The notes under the pieces were generated by a model, which saw only the letters and a list, made by a program, of their open reading frames with translations, searched no databases and was not told the origin of the DNA. A stretch of DNA of 64,000 nucleotides from Achromobacter denitrificans NBRC 15125 (GTDB lineage Bacteria; Pseudomonadota; Gammaproteobacteria; Burkholderiales; Burkholderiaceae_B). A program made the translations under genes and the position numbers. The stretch spans positions 1 through 64,000 of the forward strand of contig NZ_BCTQ01000022.1 of the NCBI RefSeq assembly GCF_001571365.1, in the 5' to 3' direction. This document shows, piece by piece, positions 1-13,123 of the stretch; position 1 is the first letter of the stretch, and each line of letters starts with the position of its first letter.

Positions 1-981
1 TCCAAGCGCATCGTGCGCGAAGGCGGCAAGGCCCGCATCGTGTTCGCCGAAGGCGAAGACGAGCGCGTGCTGCGCGCCGTGCAGGTGGTGGTGGACGAAG
101 GCCTGGCCCGTCCGATCCTGGTGGGCCGTCCGTCGGTGCTGCTGACGCGCATCGAGAAGCTTGGCCTGCGCCTGCGCCTGGGCGAGGACGTCGAAGTCAC
201 CAACCCCGAATACGACGAGCGCTTCCACCAGTACTGGACGACGTACTGGGAACTGATGTGCCGCCGCGGCATCACCAAGGAAATGGCGCGCGTGGAAATG
301 CGCCGCCGCATGACGCTGATCGGCGCGATGATGGTGCGCCTGGGCGATGCCGACGGCATGGTCTGCGGTTCGGTCGGCGCGTATCACGACCATCTGCGCT
401 TCGTGGATGAAGTGATCGGACGCCGCCCCGGCCACAACGTGTACGCGGCAATGAACATCCTGCTGCTCAATGAGCGCACGGTGGTGCTGGTCGACACGCA
501 CGTGAACGATGAGCCCTCGGCCGAACAGATCGCGGAATTCACCGTGGCGGCCGCCAACGAGATGCGCCGCATGTACCTGGCGCCCAAGGTGGCGCTGCTG
601 TCGCGCTCGAATTTCGGGTCGGGCAGTTCGGCTTCGGGCGCGAAGATGCGCCGGGCGCTGGAACTGGTGCGCGAGATCGCGCCGGACCTGGAGATCGACG
701 GCGAGATGCATGGCGATTGCGCGCTGGATGAAGCGCTGCGCATGCGGATCCTGCCGTCCTCGTCGCTCAAGGGCGAGGCGAACCTGCTGGTGTGCCCGAA
801 CGTGGACTCCGGCAACATCGCCTACAACCTGCTCAAGACGGCGGCGGGCAGCAACGTGGCGGTGGGTCCGTTCCTGCTGGGCGCGAATGCGCCGGTGCAC
901 ATCCTGACCTCCAGCTCCACCGTGCGCCGCATCGTCAACATGACCGCGATGACGGTCGTCGATGTCAACACACCACGTTGA
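1..981 (+). CDS. maeB: NADP-dependent malic enzyme, C-terminal part (left end cut off)
   Basis: The open frame enters from base 1 with no start codon, so this is the last ~326 residues of a protein that is normally about 750-770 residues long. What is visible is the phosphotransacetylase-like domain that follows the malic and NAD-binding domains in the large MaeB enzymes, which decarboxylate malate to pyruvate with NADP. In known members this domain does not acetylate but binds acetyl-CoA as an allosteric inhibitor. Recognisable stretches are RIVFAEGEDERVLRA near the beginning, LLSRSNFGSGSS, EIDGEMHGDCAL and LLVCPNVDSGNIAYNLLK. The catalytic half lies outside the window. The stop codon overlaps the start of the downstream patatin gene by 20 bases. 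A GTG at 13 is in frame but is only an internal codon. Confidence 0.9.
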   Translation, partial: SKRIVREGGKARIVFAEGEDERVLRAVQVVVDEGLARPILVGRPSVLLTRIEKLGLRLRLGEDVEVTNPEYDERFHQYWTTYWELMCRRGITKEMARVEMRRRMTLIGAMMVRLGDADGMVCGSVGAYHDHLRFVDEVIGRRPGHNVYAAMNILLLNERTVVLVDTHVNDEPSAEQIAEFTVAAANEMRRMYLAPKVALLSRSNFGSGSSASGAKMRRALELVREIAPDLEIDGEMHGDCALDEALRMRILPSSSLKGEANLLVCPNVDSGNIAYNLLKTAAGSNVAVGPFLLGANAPVHILTSSSTVRRIVNMTAMTVVDVNTPR

Positions 982-2188
982 AGTACGGCCGGCCGGCCCG
1001 GCGTGCCCGCGCACGCCGACCGGCCTGGTCCTGACCGGAGGCGGCGCCCGCGCCGCCTACCAGGTGGGCGTGCTCAGCGCCATCATGGAACTGCTGGACC
1101 CCGACTGGCATACGCGTTTCCGCAATCCCTTCCAGATCATCTGCGGCACGTCCGCCGGGGCGATCAACGCCGCCGCGCTGGCCTGCCGGGCCGACCGCCC
1201 GCACCTGGGCGTGCGCCGCATCCGGCGCCTGTGGTCCTCGCTCAATACCGACATGATCTACCGGGCCGACGCGCCCGGCCTGATCCGCACCGGCGTCCGC
1301 TGGCTGGGCCTGCTGTCGCTGGGATGGATGTACTCGGGGCTGACGCGCAAGCGGCCCACCTCGCTGCTGGACAACAGCCCCATGCAGGCCCTGCTGGGCC
1401 GGGTGCTGGATTTCCAGCACCTGCGCGCCAACCTGGAAAGCGGGGCGCTGTCCGCGCTGGCGATCACCGCCTCGGGCTACACCAGCGGGGAGCACCTGAC
1501 CTTCTACCAGGCGCACACGCCCATCGAGCCGTGGCATCGCTATCTGCGCCTGGCCATCCCCACGCCGATCGGCATCGATCACCTGATGGCCTCGTCGGCC
1601 ATCCCCTTCGTCTTCCCGGCGCGGCAGGTGCAGGTGCACGGCAAGGGCGAATGGTGCGGCGACGGGTCCATGCGCCAGCTGGCGCCGATCAGCCCGGCCA
1701 TCCACCTGGGGGCGCATCGCGTCCTGGTGATCGGCACGGGCTTCCGCGACGATACCCACCCCGAGAACCGCGAGGACTCGCCGCCATATCCGTCCCTGGC
1801 CCAGGTGGGCGGGCACGCGCTGGCCAGCATCTTCCTGGACGGCCTGTCCTCCGACGTCGAGCGCCTGCAGCGCATGAACGCCCTGATGGAACTGGCCGGC
1901 GACGAGGGCGGGGGCAGCCTGCGCCGCGTGGATGTCCTGACCATCACGCCCAGCCAGTCGCTGGACCTGATGGCGCTGGAGCATCTGCAGGACATGCCGG
2001 CCCAGGCCCGTGCCCTTTTTCGCGTACTCGGTGTATCGTCCGACCCAGGCCGTCCGGGAGGGGGATCGCTGATGTCCTACCTGTTGTTTGAATCCAGCTA
2101 CACCAAGCGATTGATTGAACTGGGTTATGCCGATACGATGCAGCGTAACGATGAAGTGATCGCCTTTTTCAAGGAGGCTCAGGCATGA
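962..2188 (+). CDS. Patatin-like phospholipase family protein
   Basis: A 408-residue serine lipid acyl hydrolase of the patatin family. The oxyanion glycine-rich loop TGGGARAAYQ is at about 25-34, the nucleophile elbow GTSAG at 62-66 (Ser64), and the second catalytic residue of the Ser-Asp dyad is probably Asp234 in WCGDGSMRQLAP. No signal peptide or membrane segment is evident, so it should act in the cytoplasm or at the inner face of the membrane. Residues 80-170 are Arg-rich. It starts inside the end of maeB (20-base overlap) and overlaps the next gene by four bases (ATGA), suggesting a maeB-patatin-barstar transcription unit. The substrate cannot be told from sequence. Confidence 0.85.
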   Translation: MSTHHVEVRPAGPACPRTPTGLVLTGGGARAAYQVGVLSAIMELLDPDWHTRFRNPFQIICGTSAGAINAAALACRADRPHLGVRRIRRLWSSLNTDMIYRADAPGLIRTGVRWLGLLSLGWMYSGLTRKRPTSLLDNSPMQALLGRVLDFQHLRANLESGALSALAITASGYTSGEHLTFYQAHTPIEPWHRYLRLAIPTPIGIDHLMASSAIPFVFPARQVQVHGKGEWCGDGSMRQLAPISPAIHLGAHRVLVIGTGFRDDTHPENREDSPPYPSLAQVGGHALASIFLDGLSSDVERLQRMNALMELAGDEGGGSLRRVDVLTITPSQSLDLMALEHLQDMPAQARALFRVLGVSSDPGRPGGGSLMSYLLFESSYTKRLIELGYADTMQRNDEVIAFFKEAQA

Positions 2189-2652
2189 CGCGCAATGGCC
2201 AATCTACTTTGCAGCGGCAGCTGCTGCGCGGCGGTGCGCTGGCCCATGAAGGGCTCGACAAGAAGGCCGTGGTGGACGCCGCTCATGAGCTCGGCCTGGC
2301 CTTGTTCGTCGCCAACTGCGATCCCGCCCGCAGCCGTTCGGCGGTGCTGCGCGCCATCGTCAAGGCAGTGGACTTCCCCGAGTATTTCGGCGGCAATCTC
2401 GACGCGCTGTACGACTGCCTGTGCGACACCGTGCTGGACCACAAGACCGGCGTGGTGCTTTGGCTCTACAAGCTGCATTCGGGCGATCCGGCGCTGGAAG
2501 AAGACGCCGCCCTCATCGAAACCGTCTGCTCCGATGCGTCCGATTTCGCGCGCGAGAACGGCCGCGTCTTCGCCTACGTCATCGAGCACGCGGGCAAGCA
2601 TCCCGACCCCGAACCCGGGGTGGCGGCCGCGCCCTACGGCGAAAACCACTGA
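2185..2652 (+). CDS. Barstar family protein
   Basis: A 155-residue protein with the barstar fold, the family of the barnase inhibitor. The family signature is clear in residues 63-80: DFPEYFGGNLDALYDCL, the helix-loop that in barstar blocks the ribonuclease active site. An N-terminal extension of about 30 residues and an acidic, Pro-rich tail flank the core. It is translationally coupled to the patatin gene (ATGA overlap). No barnase or other ribonuclease is encoded beside it, so it is an orphan inhibitor or has taken on another binding partner. The fold assignment is firm and the function is not. Confidence 0.8.
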   Translation: MTRNGQSTLQRQLLRGGALAHEGLDKKAVVDAAHELGLALFVANCDPARSRSAVLRAIVKAVDFPEYFGGNLDALYDCLCDTVLDHKTGVVLWLYKLHSGDPALEEDAALIETVCSDASDFARENGRVFAYVIEHAGKHPDPEPGVAAAPYGENH

Positions 2653-2657
2653 TCCGT

Positions 2658-3389
2658 TTACCAGCCCAGCAGCGCGCTGACGGCCGACGCCAGCGCCAGC
2701 CCGGCCGTCTCGGTGCGCAGCACCCGCGGGCCGAAGCGCACCGCCTGGACGCCCGCCGCCTCGGCCTGGGCCAATTCCTTGTCCGACCATCCGCCCTCGG
2801 GGCCCACCAGCAGGGTGAGCGCCGGCAGGCCCGGTGCCGCCCGGAGGCGGGCGGCGAGGTCGTCCGCGGCTTCCGGATGGCACATCAGGCGCAGGTCCCC
2901 GGACGGCTGCGCCAGCCACTCGGCCAGCGTCAACGGCGCATCCACGGCCATCAGCCGGTTGCGGCCGCATTGCTCGCTGGCGGATTGCGCGATGCGCTGC
3001 CAGTGCGCCACGCGTTTTTCCAGCCGCGGCCCCGACAACTGCAGCACGCTGCGCTGCGCCGCGACGGGGCAGACGCGCGCCACGCCCAGTTCCACGGCCT
3101 TTTCCACCACCCAGTCCATCTTGTCGCCGGATGGCAGGCCCTGGACCAGGGTGATGCGCCCGCCCAGTTCGGCCTCTCGCGGCGCGTGCTCGCCCAGCTG
3201 GGCGAAACCAGCCTTGCCCTCCACCTCCAGCACGGCGGGAAACTCGCCGCCCCGGCCATTGAACAGCACCAGGGCTTCGCCCTCGCGCAGCCGCAGCACC
3301 CGCAGCGCGTGGTGCGCCAGTGCGTCCGGCAGGGCGACGCGGGCGCCGGAACTGAGGGGAATGTCGCAGTAGAAGCGGGGAGCGGACAT
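2658..3389 (-). CDS. rsmE: 16S rRNA (uracil(1498)-N(3))-methyltransferase RsmE
   Basis: A SPOUT-class methyltransferase that in E. coli methylates N3 of U1498 in 16S rRNA, in the assembled 30S subunit, using S-adenosylmethionine. The start MSAPRFYCDIPL was chosen because it matches the family's N-terminus; an in-frame ATG 14 codons upstream (3431) adds residues unlike the family. The resulting 243 residues are the usual length. The N-terminal PUA-like part contains ALRVLRLREGEALVLFNG, and the C-terminal knot has LLVGPEGGWSDKEL and RFGPRVLRTETAGLAL, the SAM-binding trefoil motifs. It is convergent with the barstar gene, only five bases apart, and divergent from tkt. Confidence 0.93.
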   Translation of the reverse strand: MSAPRFYCDIPLSSGARVALPDALAHHALRVLRLREGEALVLFNGRGGEFPAVLEVEGKAGFAQLGEHAPREAELGGRITLVQGLPSGDKMDWVVEKAVELGVARVCPVAAQRSVLQLSGPRLEKRVAHWQRIAQSASEQCGRNRLMAVDAPLTLAEWLAQPSGDLRLMCHPEAADDLAARLRAAPGLPALTLLVGPEGGWSDKELAQAEAAGVQAVRFGPRVLRTETAGLALASAVSALLGW

Positions 3390-3550
3390 GGGCGTTGCTG
3401 GGATCGCGAGGAAATGGCGGCAGGCCGGCACGGCGGGCGCGTCCTGGGGGGCACCATTATGCCGCCGGGCCGCCCCAAGGTAAAAACCGCCCCTCCAGGG
3501 GCGCGCAGGCCCACCTTACGGCCGATGGCCTGGGGCAAACCCCTGGATGC

Positions 3551-3556
3551 TAAAAT
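3551..3556 (+). promoter_or_regulatory. Possible -10 element of the tkt promoter (TAAAAT)
   Basis: The hexamer TAAAAT lies 72 bases before the tkt start codon in a 238-base divergent gap. The same hexamer occurs upstream of fba (50745-50750) and purE (54480-54485). No convincing -35 box is seen at the right distance in any of the three, so this is a weak call. The gap also holds a small GC hairpin (CGCCCCTCCAGGGGCG). Confidence 0.3.
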
Positions 3557-3627
3557 CCCTTGCTTCGCAACCTACTTAACTGGCCCTATTTTTCTTCTAG
3601 GGATGCCAGCTTCAAAGAGCCTTCCGA

Positions 3628-6689
<3,062 letters not shown>

Positions 6690-6704
6690 GCAACACTGTC
6701 AGGC

Positions 6705-6758
6705 CAAAGGGGACGGATTTGTTTTCCGCTGTCGCGGAAAATGGGTTCGTCCCCTTTG
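6705..6758 (+). repeat. Nested perfect stem-loop between gap and pgk
   Basis: An outer 11-bp perfect stem (6705-6715 with 6748-6758, CAAAGGGGACG / CGTCCCCTTTG) encloses symmetric six-base internal loops and an inner 8-bp perfect stem (6722-6729 TTTTCCGC with 6734-6741 GCGGAAAA) closed by the tetraloop TGTC. There is no run of T at the 3' side beyond the stem, so it is not a standard intrinsic terminator. It could be a processing or stability element in the gap-pgk mRNA or a copy of an interspersed palindromic repeat. Confidence 0.75.
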
Positions 6759-6784
6759 TTCGCCAATCGTAGGAATCCATACTC

Positions 6785-7978
<1,194 letters not shown>

Positions 7979-7991
7979 AAGAGAGGGAAGA

Positions 7992-8145
7992 GGCCCCCAC
8001 GCGGCGCGCGCTTCGCGCGCTTGCTGCCCCCCAAGGGGGCTGTCCCGCCTTGGGGCGGCCCGGCGGCGGGACGGCCCCCACGCGGCACGCGCTTTGCGCG
8101 CTTGCTGCCTCCCGAGGGGCTGGCCCGCCTTGGGGCCGCCCTTTC
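7992..8145. repeat. Tandem palindromic repeat (two diverged copies, 81-base spacing) in a convergent gap
   Basis: Copy 1 begins at 7992 and copy 2 at 8073, both with GGCCCCCACGCGGC, then an alternating GC palindrome, then TTGCTGCC, a C-run/G-run hairpin and CCGCCTTGGGG. In copy 1 the two hairpins are exact: GCGCGCG-CTT-CGCGCGC (8004-8020) and GCCCCC-CAA-GGGGGC (8026-8040). Copy 2 differs at scattered bases. The unit fills the gap between the convergent pgk and Bug genes and ends in TTTCTTTAT, so it may act as a transcription stop from both sides. Confidence 0.7.
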
Positions 8146-8146
8146 T

Positions 8147-9130
8147 TTATTCCATCTTTGCGCCGGACAGTTTGACGATGTCGGCGTAGCGGTTGATCTC
8201 GGACTGGATGAAGGTGTTGAACGCTTCCGGCGTCTGGCCTGCGGGCACGATCGCGCCCATGCCTTCCATCCGCTGCTTCATGGCCGGGTCGGCCACCACC
8301 GCGTTCACTTCCTGGTTCAGGCGGCGCACCACGTCTTCCGGGGTGCCGGCGGGCGCCACGATGCCGTACCAGGCGGAGGCGTACATGCCGGGCACGCCGG
8401 CCTCGGCGAAGGTAGGCACGTCGGGCAGGGCCGGCAGCCGCTGGCGGGAGGCGACCGCCAGGGCGCGCAGGGCGCCGGCCTGCACCTGGGACAGGGAGCC
8501 GGTGTCCAGCATCATGTCCACCTGGCCCGCCATCAGGTCGGAGACGGCGGGGCCGCTGCCCTTGTACGGAATGTGCAGCACGTCGGCGCCGGTCAGGTGC
8601 TTGAACATCGAGCCGGCCAGGTGCTGCGACGAGCCCACGCCGCCCGAGCCGTAGTTCAGCTTGCCGGGTTCGGCCTTCGCCGCGGCGAGCAGGTCCGCGA
8701 GCGAGCGGAAGTTCGACTGCTTGGGCACTTCCAGGATGTTGGGGATCTCGGCCACGAAGGCCACCGGCGTGAAGTCCTTGGCCGGATCGAAGCCCAGGCG
8801 CGAGTACAGGTGCGGGTTGGCGGCGTTGGTGGAGCTGGTCGCCATGAGCAGGGTGTAGCCGTCGGCCTTCTCGCGCACGAAGGCGGCGGTGCCGATATTG
8901 CCGCCCGCGCCGGCCTTGTTGTCCACGATGACGGTCTGCCCCAGGCGTTCGGTCAGGCGCTGCGCCAGCATGCGGCCCAGCGCGTCGGTGGCGCCTCCCG
9001 GAGGCCAGGGCACGACCAGCTTGATGGGGCGGTCGGGATAGGCTTGCGCGGAAGCGGCGGGAGCGATGGCGGCGGCCAGCGCGGCGAGCGCGAGCGCGCC
9101 GCCGGCGCGACGCAGGAATGCGAGGGACAT
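8147..9130 (-). CDS. Bug-family tripartite tricarboxylate transporter substrate-binding protein
   Basis: A 327-residue periplasmic binding protein of the Bug (TctC) family, expanded in Bordetella and Achromobacter. The first 28 residues form a signal peptide with a hydrophobic Ala/Leu core ending ASA. The mature protein opens with the family hallmark [19 protein letters not shown], whose loop binds a carboxylate of the ligand, and continues with [16 protein letters not shown] and [10 protein letters not shown]. No TctA or TctB membrane partners lie nearby, which is usual for these orphan receptors. It is transcribed alone, divergent from the SulP gene. The ligand cannot be read from sequence. 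Confidence 0.92.
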   Translation of the reverse strand: MSLAFLRRAGGALALAALAAAIAPAASAQAYPDRPIKLVVPWPPGGATDALGRMLAQRLTERLGQTVIVDNKAGAGGNIGTAAFVREKADGYTLLMATSSTNAANPHLYSRLGFDPAKDFTPVAFVAEIPNILEVPKQSNFRSLADLLAAAKAEPGKLNYGSGGVGSSQHLAGSMFKHLTGADVLHIPYKGSGPAVSDLMAGQVDMMLDTGSLSQVQAGALRALAVASRQRLPALPDVPTFAEAGVPGMYASAWYGIVAPAGTPEDVVRRLNQEVNAVVADPAMKQRMEGMGAIVPAGQTPEAFNTFIQSEINRYADIVKLSGAKME

Positions 9131-9283
9131 GGTGTCTCCAGGAGTGCCGGCCCGAGGTTGCGCCGCGGGAGCGGGCGGCGGGCCATTTTGGTCTAGGGAC
9201 GCGGCCGCGGGCCGCTTTTTCTTATGGGACGACTCTACGCAATCGCATCGTTTCCGAAAAGGGATAAATATTGAAGAAAGTTC

Positions 9284-9298
9284 ATTCCTTGAGGGAAT
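9284..9298. promoter_or_regulatory. AT-rich inverted repeat in the Bug/SulP divergent gap
   Basis: ATTCC-TTGAG-GGAAT lies in the only AT-rich patch (about 9240-9305) of the 279-base gap between the divergent Bug and SulP genes. Its position suits an operator for either. No regulator gene is adjacent, so this is only a candidate. Confidence 0.3.
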
Positions 9299-9409
9299 AT
9301 AAATCCGCCGGGCTTGATCTGGAGCAGCTGCAAAGCCCGGGCTTGGTGTAGGCTTGGCGCAGACCCCGCGTGCCGCGGAATTCCTTCGTCCGATTCGCCC
9401 CGCTGCATC

Positions 9410-11098
9410 ATGAACCTACGCCTGTTTCCTGGCCTGAATAACCTCCGTGGCACTACCCGGGAATCGGCGCGGCGCGACGTCATGGCCGGCCTGAGCGTGG
9501 CGGCCGTGGCGCTGCCGGTGGGCCTGGCCTACGCCGCCATGATGGGCGTGCCGCCGGTCGCGGGCCTGTGGGCGGCGATTGCCGGGATGCTGGGCTATGC
9601 CGTGTTCGGTTCCTCGCGCACGCTGATCGTGGGCCCCGATACCGCCACCTGCACCCTGATCGCGGCCACGCTGACCGGCATGGCGCTCAGCACGCCCGAA
9701 GACCGCCTGGTGGCCGCGACGGGCATCGCCCTGACCGTGGGCATAGGCTGCCTGATCGCGCGCGTCCTGCGCCTGGGCGTGCTGGCCAACCTGCTGTCGC
9801 GCCCGGTCCTGATCGGCTACATGGCGGGAGTGGCCATCACGCTGGCCATCTCGCAGCTCAGCGGGCTGACGGGCGTGGGGCTGCGCAACAGCGGCCTGGT
9901 GCATCCCTTCCTGGAACTATCTCGGCGGCTGCCCGAAATCCGCATCCCCACGCTCATCCTGGGCGTGACGTCCTGCCTGCTGCTGGTGGCGCTCAAGCGC
10001 TGGCGGCCTAATTGGCCCGGGCCCATCCTGCTGGTGGTCGGGTCCTGCCTGTTGTCGTGGATCTTCAACTTTCCCGCCCTGGGCATCGCCGTCGTGGGCG
10101 AGGTCCCCGCCGGGCTGCCGGCGCTCAGCCTGCCGGTGCGGCTGGAGGGCCTGGACGGCATCCTGATGGGCGCGGCCGGCGTGCTCGTCGTGAGTTTTTC
10201 CAGCGGCATCGTGACGGCGCGTAGTTTCGCGGCGCGCACGGGCGAGCACGTCGACCCCAACCGCGAGCTGGTGGGTTTCGGCGCGGCCAACGTGGCCGCC
10301 GGCCTGTTCCAGGGCTTTGTGGTCACCGGCGCCGATTCGCGCACGGCGGTGGGGCTGGTCGCCGGCGGTTCGTCGCCGCTGGTCAGCGTCAGCGCGGCCG
10401 CCGCGCTGGCGATCGTGGTCGGCCTGCTGAGCGGGCCGCTGTACTGGCTGCCGCAGGCGGTGCTGTCGGCGATCCTGCTGTTGGCCGCGGCCAGCCTGTT
10501 CGACGGCCATGCCTTCCTGCGCCTGGCCCGCATCTCGCGCATCGAACTGGCTTTCGGCATCCTGGCGGCCGTGGGCGTCATCGGCTTCGGCGTGCTGCAG
10601 GGCGTGGCGGTGTCGGTGGGCGCCACGTTGCTGTATGCCATGTACGTCTCGGGCAATCCCCGCGATGCCCTGCTGGGCCGGCTGCCTGGCGAATCGGTGC
10701 TGGGCAAGCTGCACCTGAACCCCGGGGCCCAGCCGGTGCCGGGCACGGTGATCTGGCTGTTCGAGTCGTCCGTCTGGTTCTTCAACGCCGACGCGTTCCG
10801 CCGGCGCGCGCGCGAAGTGATGGATCAGGCGGCCGGCGCGCAGTGGTTCGTGCTGGACGCCGAAGCCATGACGCAGGCCGACGCCGACGCGGTCGAGGCG
10901 CTGTACGAGCTCAAGCGCGAACTGGATGCCCGGGGCATGACCCTGCTGGTCGCGGGCGGCCACGGCATGTTCCGCACGGCGCTGGAGCGTTCCGGCCTGG
11001 TGAAGAAGATCGGCCGCGACAAGATCTTCGGCAGCCCCGAGCAGGCCGTCGACGCCATCGATCGATGGCGCCAGGCCGCGCCTCCTACGCTGGGCTAG
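9410..11098 (+). CDS. SulP family inorganic anion transporter with STAS domain
   Basis: A 562-residue inner-membrane protein of the SulP/SLC26 family, which moves sulfate, bicarbonate or other anions. The N-terminal signature [25 protein letters not shown] (about 27-51) is followed by a hydrophobic core with roughly ten or more spans, including the [19 protein letters not shown] region, then a cytoplasmic STAS domain from about residue 430. The ATG at 9410 was chosen because it begins directly before the conserved region; an ATG 32 codons upstream would add a Cys/Arg-rich stretch with no membrane character. No clear Shine-Dalgarno is seen at either. It ends 15 bases from the convergent fabI. 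Substrate unknown. Confidence 0.9.
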   Translation: MNLRLFPGLNNLRGTTRESARRDVMAGLSVAAVALPVGLAYAAMMGVPPVAGLWAAIAGMLGYAVFGSSRTLIVGPDTATCTLIAATLTGMALSTPEDRLVAATGIALTVGIGCLIARVLRLGVLANLLSRPVLIGYMAGVAITLAISQLSGLTGVGLRNSGLVHPFLELSRRLPEIRIPTLILGVTSCLLLVALKRWRPNWPGPILLVVGSCLLSWIFNFPALGIAVVGEVPAGLPALSLPVRLEGLDGILMGAAGVLVVSFSSGIVTARSFAARTGEHVDPNRELVGFGAANVAAGLFQGFVVTGADSRTAVGLVAGGSSPLVSVSAAAALAIVVGLLSGPLYWLPQAVLSAILLLAAASLFDGHAFLRLARISRIELAFGILAAVGVIGFGVLQGVAVSVGATLLYAMYVSGNPRDALLGRLPGESVLGKLHLNPGAQPVPGTVIWLFESSVWFFNADAFRRRAREVMDQAAGAQWFVLDAEAMTQADADAVEALYELKRELDARGMTLLVAGGHGMFRTALERSGLVKKIGRDKIFGSPEQAVDAIDRWRQAAPPTLG

Positions 11099-11113
11099 GG
11101 GCGCGCGCCGGGG

Positions 11114-11887
11114 CTAGTCGATGATGTGATAGCCGCCGTCGATATACAGTGTCTGGCCCGTCATGAGGCGCGCGGCGTCGGTGGCCAGCCAGGCGGTGGC
11201 CTCGCCCACGTCGTCGATGGATACCAGGCTGCGCGCCGGCGCCTTGGACTGCGCGCGGTCGAGCAGGGCGTCGAATTCGGCGATGCCCGACGCGGCGCGC
11301 GTCTTCAGCGGGCCGGGCGAGATCGCATGGACGCGGATCCCCTGCGGGCCCAGCTCCGCGGCCAGGTAGCGGGTGGCCGATTCCAGCGCGGCCTTCACCG
11401 GCCCCATCATGTTGTAGTGCTCGACCACCATCTGCGAACCGTAGTAGCTCATGCAGAAGAGCGCGCCGCCTTGCGGCATCAGCGGCTCGGCCAGCTTGGC
11501 CATGCGGATGAAGGACCAGCACGACACGTCCATCGCCTGCAGGAAGCCCGCGCGCGAGCAGTCCGTCACGCGGCCGTGCAGGTCCGCGCGCGGCGCGAAC
11601 GCGATGGAGTGCAGCACGAAGTCCAGCTGCCCCCAGTCGGTTTCGATGCGGTCGAACACGCTTTCGAGCTCGCCGTCATTCAGCAGGTTCATGGGCAGCA
11701 GCAGCGAAGCGTCGACCTGCCGGGCCAGCGGCTCGACGTGAGGCAACGCCTTTTCGTTCAGATAGGTGACGGCCAGCTCCGCGCCCAGCGCGCGGAACGC
11801 CTTGGCACAGCCCCAGGCGATGGAATCGGTATTCGCGATGCCGGTGACCAGGCCGCGCTTGCCCGCCAGCGGCAGGTGGGCGCTCAT
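11114..11887 (-). CDS. fabI: Enoyl-[acyl-carrier-protein] reductase FabI
   Basis: A 257-residue short-chain dehydrogenase fold enzyme that reduces trans-2-enoyl-ACP with NADH in fatty acid synthesis. The glycine-rich cofactor motif is the FabI type (TGIANTDSIAWGCAKA, 15-30) and the catalytic residues fit the FabI spacing Tyr148-x9-Tyr158-x6-Lys165 in SYYGSQMVVEHYNMMGPVK. It is the last gene of a reverse operon DUF3141-pta-ackA-fabI, with a four-base overlap with ackA. The isolated position beside acetate kinase suggests it may be a second FabI serving this cluster rather than the housekeeping copy, but that cannot be decided here. Confidence 0.9.
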   Translation of the reverse strand: MSAHLPLAGKRGLVTGIANTDSIAWGCAKAFRALGAELAVTYLNEKALPHVEPLARQVDASLLLPMNLLNDGELESVFDRIETDWGQLDFVLHSIAFAPRADLHGRVTDCSRAGFLQAMDVSCWSFIRMAKLAEPLMPQGGALFCMSYYGSQMVVEHYNMMGPVKAALESATRYLAAELGPQGIRVHAISPGPLKTRAASGIAEFDALLDRAQSKAPARSLVSIDDVGEATAWLATDAARLMTGQTLYIDGGYHIID

Positions 11888-13068
11888 CGTTGCCGCACCA
11901 GCGCCAGCGTGTGCTGGGCGATGATCAGCTCTTCATTGGTGCGCACGACGTAGACGCCGATGCGGCTGTCGTCGCTGGAGATGCGGGGGCCATGGCGGCG
12001 GTTGCGCTCCGGATCGAGCTTGATGCCCAGCCAGCCCCAATGCTCGCTGATCGCCTGCCGGATCTCGGCGGAATTCTCGCCCACGCCGGCGGTGAAGACG
12101 ATGGCGTCCACGCCGTTCATGGCGCAGGCCAGCCCGATCATGCCTTCGGCCACGCGCCAGGCGAAATACTGCAGCGCCAGCTTGGCCGAGGGCTCGTCGC
12201 TGGCCAGCAGTTCGCGCATGTCGTTGCTGATGCCCGACAGGCCTTTCATGCCGCAGTCGTGATACAGCATGTGTTCGATCTGGTCATGCGTCATGCCGCG
12301 TTCCATCATCCACAGCACGATGCCCGGGTCCAGTCGGCCGGGGCGGGTGCCCATGGGCAGGCCTTCCAGCGCCGTGAATCCCATGGTGCTGTCCACGCTC
12401 TTGCCGTGATGCATGGCGCAGGCGGAAACGCCCGAGCCCAGGTGCGCGGCGATGATCTTGCCCATGGCGATGTCGGGCAGGGCCTGGCGCAGGCGCTGCG
12501 CGATGTACTCGTAGGACAGTCCATGGAAGCCGTAGCGGCGGACGCCTTCGCGGTACAGGCGTTCCGGCAGCGCGTAGCGGTCGGCCACGTCGGAATGGCT
12601 GCGGTGGAAGGCGGTGTCGAAGCACGCCACCTGCGGGATCCAGGGCCGGCGCTCGCGGATCACGCGGATCGGGGCCAGGTTGTTGGGCTGGTGCAGCGGC
12701 GCCAGCGGCGTGAAGGTATCCAGCCTTGCCAGGATCTCGTCGTCGACCAGCACGGGTTCCGAGAGATCGGGGCCGCCATGCACCACCCGGTGCCCGACCG
12801 CCAGCGGCGCGCCGCCCAGGTGGCCGCTCAGCCAGGTGCCCACCACTTCCTGCGCATTGGGCACGTCGGGCGCGTGGCTGGGCGAGATCTCGCGCTCCAC
12901 CAGGGTCTCGCCCGCCGCGTCCCGGACCCGCAGCCTGGGGTGCGAGGTGCCGATGCCTTCGAGCTGGCCGCCCAGGCGGGGAGCCAGCTCCTGCGCGTCG
13001 TCGATGTCGTACAGATAGAACTTGATGCTCGAACTGCCGGCGTTGATGACGAGGATGGTATCGGTCAT
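11884..13068 (-). CDS. ackA: Acetate kinase
   Basis: A 394-residue ASKHA-fold kinase that interconverts acetyl phosphate plus ADP with acetate plus ATP. The N-terminal phosphate-binding motif LVINAGSSSIKFYLY is at 5-19; the second motif is AAHLGSGVSACAM with the family pattern MGFTALEGLPMGTRPGRLDP downstream; FTAGVGENSAEIR is near the C-terminus. It lies between pta and fabI in the same reverse unit. With pta it forms the acetyl-CoA to acetate branch giving one ATP per acetyl group. The first codons overlap nothing; 55 bases separate it from pta. Confidence 0.94.
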   Translation of the reverse strand: MTDTILVINAGSSSIKFYLYDIDDAQELAPRLGGQLEGIGTSHPRLRVRDAAGETLVEREISPSHAPDVPNAQEVVGTWLSGHLGGAPLAVGHRVVHGGPDLSEPVLVDDEILARLDTFTPLAPLHQPNNLAPIRVIRERRPWIPQVACFDTAFHRSHSDVADRYALPERLYREGVRRYGFHGLSYEYIAQRLRQALPDIAMGKIIAAHLGSGVSACAMHHGKSVDSTMGFTALEGLPMGTRPGRLDPGIVLWMMERGMTHDQIEHMLYHDCGMKGLSGISNDMRELLASDEPSAKLALQYFAWRVAEGMIGLACAMNGVDAIVFTAGVGENSAEIRQAISEHWGWLGIKLDPERNRRHGPRISSDDSRIGVYVVRTNEELIIAQHTLALVRQR

Positions 13069-13123
13069 GGCGCTGTTATTCCACGTTGAGACAGGACGCG
13101 TGAGCGGGAAGGGGAGACGTGCC

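Noticed and set aside
965..1984. Large antisense frame inside the patatin gene
   Set aside because: Shadow of the real gene; no start signal, composition bias typical of the complementary strand.
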